Positions 4,998 through 5,240 of a stretch of 5,240 nt of DNA are shown here, piece by piece. Location: the NCBI GenBank assembly GCA_910578885.1, contig CAJTSH010000087.1, forward strand, positions 1-5,240. The letters are read 5' to 3'. The notes beneath the pieces are model-generated. The model saw only the letters and a program-made list of their open reading frames with translations. It searched no databases and had not been told where the DNA came from. This DNA is from an uncultured Lachnospiraceae bacterium (GTDB taxonomy: Bacteria > Bacillota > Clostridia > Lachnospirales > Lachnospiraceae). Made by a program: the position numbers and the translations under genes. Each line of letters starts with the position of its first letter. Positions within the stretch are counted from its first letter, which is position 1.

Positions 4998-5160
4998 ATG
5001 ATAGTGAAAAATGATGCACTTTGCCATTTGTGATGGCAAAAAACGCTATCACTTCGCCTAAAATGATGCCGCTATGATAGCAAAAAGTGATGGCACTTAT
5101 GACGGTAAAAACTGCCACCATGCCATCAAAAAGTGCTGCCGCACATGATAGTAAAAAGTA
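4998..5160 (+). repeat. Iteron-like array of imperfect direct repeats
   Basis: About six units match a core close to ATGATAGTAAAAAGT, beginning near 4998, 5030, 5074, 5099, 5120 and 5145. A seventh, degraded unit may lie near 5050. Spacing is mostly 21-25 nt with one step of 32 and one of 44, close to two helical turns, which suits side-by-side binding of a protein along one DNA face. Units differ by a few bases but keep the central A-tract (GTAAAAAG, GCAAAAAG, TCAAAAAG). Iterons of this size are typical of replication-initiator or partition sites; in a mobile element they could also belong to oriT. Identity inferred. Confidence 0.65.
5020..5040. repeat. 8-bp inverted repeat within the iteron array
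   Basis: TTTGCCAT (5020-5027) and ATGGCAAA (5033-5040) form a perfect stem with a TTGTG loop. The right arm is part of the second iteron-like unit. A second small dyad, GCTAT-G-ATAGC (5071-5081), overlaps the third unit, so some units carry dyad symmetry of their own. Confidence 0.6.
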
Positions 5161-5233
5161 CTACCTGAAATTTCTTTCAACTGAAAATGGAGAAAATCAG
5201 TTGAACTTTTACAGTCACTTTATGCTACATTGA
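5090..5233 (+). CDS. Possible 47-residue small protein or gene remnant
   Basis: An ATG at 5090 opens a frame that ends at TGA 5231-5233. Its first half (MALMTVKTATMPSKSAAAHD) is encoded by the last repeat units and is low in complexity. The second half (KKYYLKFLSTENGENQLNFY) looks more like a real folded sequence. There is no good Shine-Dalgarno: only AAAAAGTG precedes the ATG. I do not recognise it. The repeat units upstream each contain an ATG followed by a short lysine-containing frame that soon stops, so this may be a decayed or repeat-expanded N-terminus. Low confidence that it is translated. Confidence 0.25.
   Translation: MALMTVKTATMPSKSAAAHDSKKYYLKFLSTENGENQLNFYSHFMLH
5176..5205. repeat. 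9-bp inverted repeat next to the iteron array
   Basis: TTCAACTGA (5176-5184) and TCAGTTGAA (5197-5205) are perfect reverse complements around a 12-nt loop containing GGAG. There is no adjacent T-run of terminator type. It may be a protein-binding site bounding the iteron-like array, or a hairpin in the RNA of the doubtful small frame that spans it. Confidence 0.7.
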
Positions 5234-5240
5234 AAGCGTC

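Larger units (their letters stand above)
4683..5240. other. Structured non-coding region upstream of the relaxase; candidate oriT/control region
   Basis: Apart from a doubtful 47-codon frame near the end, no gene is visible in this 558-bp stretch. It is filled with inverted repeats (4750-4925) followed by short repeated units (4998-5160) and another inverted repeat (5176-5205). Origins of transfer normally lie beside the relaxase gene and consist of such dyads plus a nick site, so this is where the oriT should be. On the minus strand CTAAGTGCC at 4861-4853 shares TAAGTGC with the nick-region core I recall for RSF1010-type (MobQ) origins. The location is well supported by context; the exact nick site is a guess. 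Confidence 0.55.

Noticed and set aside
4773..5033. An 86-codon plus-strand frame through the hairpin cluster
   Set aside because: Most of it consists of inverted-repeat sequence (4790-4925), it lacks a ribosome site, and its product has no coherent character.
4858..5121. An 87-codon minus-strand frame through the repeats
   Set aside because: It reads through iteron units and the long hairpin with no ribosome site seen at its start, so the open frame is best explained as chance.
4998..5160. CRISPR array
   Set aside because: Units are short, imperfect and spaced irregularly by only a few bases. There are no uniform 30-40-nt spacers and no cas genes in the window.

Overview
The window looks like part of an integrated mobilizable or conjugative element from a low- to mid-GC Firmicute, probably a gut Clostridia such as Lachnospiraceae or Oscillospiraceae. 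The case rests on a MobA/MobL relaxase of the type common in those bacteria, consensus AGGAGG-type ribosome binding sites, and generally AT-rich coding sequence. The assignment comes from protein character only; no database search was run.

Layout. Positions 1-222 hold no gene but carry a TATAAT box, a 9-bp inverted repeat and a strong Shine-Dalgarno. Positions 223-2995 hold four plus-strand genes that read as one operon: an XRE-type HTH fused to a class I SAM-dependent methyltransferase, a HAD-like hydrolase that overlaps it by 53 bp, a small P-loop kinase-like protein, and a Nudix hydrolase that starts 3 nt after the kinase stop. At 3025-3053 a GC-rich hairpin lies between this operon and the convergent relaxase gene and probably terminates both. 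The relaxase occupies 3039 to about 4634-4682 on the minus strand. Its strong Shine-Dalgarno points to a start that is not a normal start codon (ATA at 4658-4656).

Upstream of the relaxase, 4683-5240 has no convincing large gene but is rich in structure. Between 4750 and 4925 lie a short stem-loop, an 8-bp stem-loop, a 20-bp perfect palindrome, two mutually exclusive hairpins and a hairpin with about 24 base pairs. Next comes an iteron-like array at 4998-5160 of about six imperfect units around ATGATAGTAAAAAGT, and then a 9-bp inverted repeat. A minus-strand promoter for the relaxase sits inside the structured block. The simplest reading is an origin-of-transfer and control region, possibly with replication-type iterons.

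How the parts fit. The relaxase and the structured region look like the mobility backbone. The four-gene operon behind the relaxase 3' end looks like cargo: one predicted DNA-binding methyltransferase and three enzymes of families that act on phosphate groups of small molecules or nucleotides. That could be a small-molecule or antibiotic modification cassette, nucleotide metabolism, or defence. The sequence does not decide among these. The kinase gene is visibly more AT-rich than the relaxase, which fits mosaic assembly.
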